Source: Chondrilla cf. caribensis (taxonomy: Eukaryota > Porifera > Demospongiae > Chondrillida > Chondrillidae). Taken from it: a stretch of 64,000 nt of DNA. Under the pieces are notes generated by a model that was not told where the DNA came from, did no database searches, and worked only from the letters and a program-made list of their open reading frames with translations. Position numbers and translations under genes: made by a program. The DNA lies in the NCBI GenBank assembly GCA_964020155.1, contig OZ026548.1, positions 4,699,897 through 4,763,896 on the forward strand, in the 5' to 3' direction. Below are positions 61,532 through 64,000 of the stretch, in pieces. Each line of letters opens with the position of its first letter. The first letter of the stretch is position 1.

Positions 61532-63956
61532 ATGACGTCATTCACCGGCGAAAAGATGAATGTCGTGGGGACTTTGCTTCTGGTCGCTGGTCTTCAGTGG
61601 CTTCAGTGTTTGGGTACGTTTGGACCAGAAACGCGGCTCGAGGTACCTGATAACTACTGCGATCTCATCGACGCTACGGTTGCACTCCTTGGAAGTCAAT
61701 TAAGTACTTCGGGTCTTCAGAATCACATTGCGCCTGCCATGTTCGAAGCTGATGGCTTTCTCCGGATTTTAGCTCACGTGGAGACTAGAGATGGGGAGAA
61801 TTTCACCACCCTGCAGGGAGGACTGTGGAATGTGCGCACTGACCGGTTGACCGAAGTTGAGGACGGCTGTACAATGGCCCTACTCGGTATACTGGGCATG
61901 GATACGTCTGGTATATTAGCTTTCGAAATTGGCGAAGGAAGATTCTCATCTGGCGTGGATTATACAGACCTATCAGGAGAAGACTTCGACACCCCCGCCA
62001 TATCGGCTATTGGCGCGCTACTTATTTTACTGTGCAATGAACCAAATCATGGGATAAATGCAAGTATCACAGATGCAGACCTAAACGACCTTCCTGGTCT
62101 ATACTACCAGTACCAGTCTCGTGGTCTGAGTGAAGCCGAAGCGAGGGCGTACTTTAGGGCAGGGGAAGAGAGCTATGAAGCTAACCCTTGCACTGTTGCA
62201 TGTAATAAAACCACCGCAGCCGATATCATTGTGCTTATGGACTCCTCTGGTAGTATAGGAGAGAATGACTTCACCAAGGCCCTAAACTACACTGCTGAAT
62301 TGTCCTTACTGTATAAACTTGGAGAGAATGACACCAGGTTTGGTGTGATATTCTATCACAGTGACGTGGAGCATATTTTAACCATCCCTTTGAACTACAC
62401 CTACAACCACTCAGTGCTCATCGATAGAATAAAGGAGACCGGATACACTCGTGGTGGTACGAATACGGGACAAGCAATTGAATATGCTACTCAACAATTC
62501 TTCAATGAAGGCTTTGGATCTCGCCGTTCTGATGTGAATGATTCCAGTGTGGTGCCATTGGTTTTGATAGTGGCTACTGATGGTCGGTCGGGTGATGATG
62601 TCACTGAACCATCAAATTCAGCTCGCGAAAAGGACATCAACATATTCAGCATTGGCATCGGTCCTAATGTCAATGATGAGGAATTGCGTGATATTGCAGG
62701 TCAAGAATCTCGCGTCTTCCGTACGGCAAACTATGACGAATTAACCCAAATTGCCCTTATAATTCAAAGTGCCACTTGCAAAGCTCAAGTCACTGTGATC
62801 GAAGGAACGAACATTCACTTCACACTTTCAAGTTCTGAGGTCGTCTATTTCAAACTTGCTATCCCGTTGCAAGATTGTGATAACAGATCGCTGAGGCTCC
62901 ATTTCAACAGTCAAAAGGGCAGTACCACTGTGTATGGGTCATTCCAATATCAAAACCCAACAGCAAGACTACATCACTTCAAATGGACCATTGCAAGAGA
63001 TGACGAGTCTTCACATTACATTCTGAACTCCAACAGCGAAACTCCTCACAATTGTGGGTCTAACAGGAAGCGCAGACAAGCCACTCAAGAGGCACAGAAG
63101 ACCTTATACCTTGGAGTGACTGTGGATAGCGAGGAAGTCGATATTAATATTAGCTCAACCGTTGAAGAAGTACCAGAAGAGGCCCAACTTCAACTGAATG
63201 TTAGACAAGTGGAGTCCTCCCCACCTAACATCATATCCTACATATGCACCATCACCTGTGACTGTCCCACAGCCACTATCACGTGGGTTGGAGGTACTCT
63301 GGTCACCAACTCTGCTAACATTGTCTACTCCAGCAACAGCAGCATGGCAACCCTGTTGTTGAACAGCAGTCGTCCTGGGTACGAAGGGGAGTATGTCTGC
63401 ATCATAGAGTCCCCAATGGTGATAGGCACGGTTCGTTCAGACACTGTGCGTGTCCCTCTGAGATGTGAGAACAATGGGACCAGTGCCAGCTTTTACCACT
63501 GTGTGTGCCCTTCAGGATGGACTGGAAGAGCCTGTGAACAATGTAGGTGTCATGTTGAGATTTTGTTGCTGTTGTGATGTTGTGATCAAAGTGATAACTG
63601 TAGCTGATTCCTACACATGTTGTTGTGATTAGTAATACTTACATATGTTTATTTTTGTTATTGTTGTTGTTTACTATTGACAGTCAAGTGTGATCCGAAA
63701 TGCGAGAATAATGGAACCTGTATTGGACCAAACCGGTGTTCGTGTACCTACGGTTGGGGAGGTGATGATTGCACCCAACGTAGGTTTGATGAAAATTCCT
63801 AACAATGTTGTTGTCGTTGTTGTTTTCCAGTCTGCTGTTTACCTACATACATCTGTCCTGCAGCTGTATGTGACCCGTCTTGTTTACACGGGGTGTGCTC
63901 ATCGCCTTACCACTGCAATTGCTCCAGCGGCTACTGGGGAAATGCCTGTGACATCC
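61532..63956 (+). CDS. Secreted vWA + Ig-like + EGF protein, 3' end outside window
   Basis: Exon 1 (61532-63542) is followed by EGF exons 63684-63779 and 63864-63956, all phase 1. The signal peptide fits best from Met-9 (MNVVGTLLLVAGLQWLQCLG), so ATG 61556 may be the true start. Residues about 30-225 form an unrecognised Cys-poor domain. vWA at about 232-415 with a full MIDAS: DSSGS (237-241), a GGTNTG Thr, and ATDGRS. Then a beta-rich part, a basic RKRRQ site near residue 512 (furin-type), an Ig-like domain (YICTITCDC, then GEYVCII) and an EGF (CENNGTSASFYHCVCPSGW). Each later exon is one EGF (KCDPKCENNGTC; VCDPSCLHGVC). Several N-glycosylation sites. Probably an adhesion or matrix protein. 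Confidence 0.88.
63684..63779 (+). CDS. EGF exon 2 of the vWA gene
   Basis: Acceptor GACAG, donor GTAGGT, phase 1-1. Six Cys: CDPKCENNGTC, then CSC and DDC. Confidence 0.85.
63864..63956 (+). CDS. EGF exon 3 of the vWA gene
   Basis: Acceptor CTGCAG, donor GTATGT, phase 1-1. Six Cys: CDPSCLHGVC, then CNC and NAC. The gene continues beyond the window. Confidence 0.85.
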
Positions 63957-64000
63957 GTATGTTCCCGCATGTATAATATATGTACATACGCTATGCACAT

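Overview
This is a stretch of animal (metazoan) nuclear DNA, most likely from a sponge. The reasons are spliced genes with GT..AG introns, animal-only protein families (a Rab-binding FYVE-type plus C2 effector; short-chain collagen C4-like domains; a secreted vWA/Ig/EGF protein), long AT-rich introns full of (CA)n tracts, and many small inverted-repeat transposons. The sponge assignment rests on the tandem C4-like and Calx-beta genes and is an inference; other invertebrates also carry C4-like domains.

Layout. 1-6.5 kb (minus): the 3'-truncated part of a rabphilin/synaptotagmin-like Rab effector, reassembled from ten phase-compatible exons (RabBD helix, eight-Cys zinc finger, SGAW motif, acidic/Ser-rich linker, C2 domain). 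7.3-17 kb: a CpG-richer patch and a few exon-like plus-strand segments of an unrecognised gene, mixed with minisatellites, a decayed copy of a C2 exon and large fold-back elements. 17-19 kb: repeats and MITEs. 19.2-20.4 kb (minus): a two-exon short-chain collagen gene. 21.7-59.4 kb (minus): a tandem family of three-exon genes (signal peptide, Calx-beta domain, C4-like domain) with five intact members, one frameshifted member, three orphan signal-peptide exons and two Calx-beta relics, separated by blocks of transposons. 61.5-64 kb (plus): the 5' part of a large secreted protein with vWA, Ig-like and EGF domains, running off the window.

The most unusual feature is in the cluster. The first intron of every Calx-beta/C4 gene begins with a 35-bp minisatellite (3 to about 21 units). 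Its unit repeats the exon-1 splice junction itself (CAG followed by GTACAG), so every unit carries a juxtaposed acceptor-like AG and donor-like GT, and the arrays read open in all three frames of the coding strand. The genes share a TATA-type promoter about 110 bp upstream of the ATG, which the two orphan exons that still carry arrays lack. All introns inside the family are phase 1, so domains can be shuffled without breaking the frame. The products look like secreted matrix proteins; a link to cell adhesion or self-recognition is only a hypothesis, suggested by Calx-beta domains in sponge aggregation factors.
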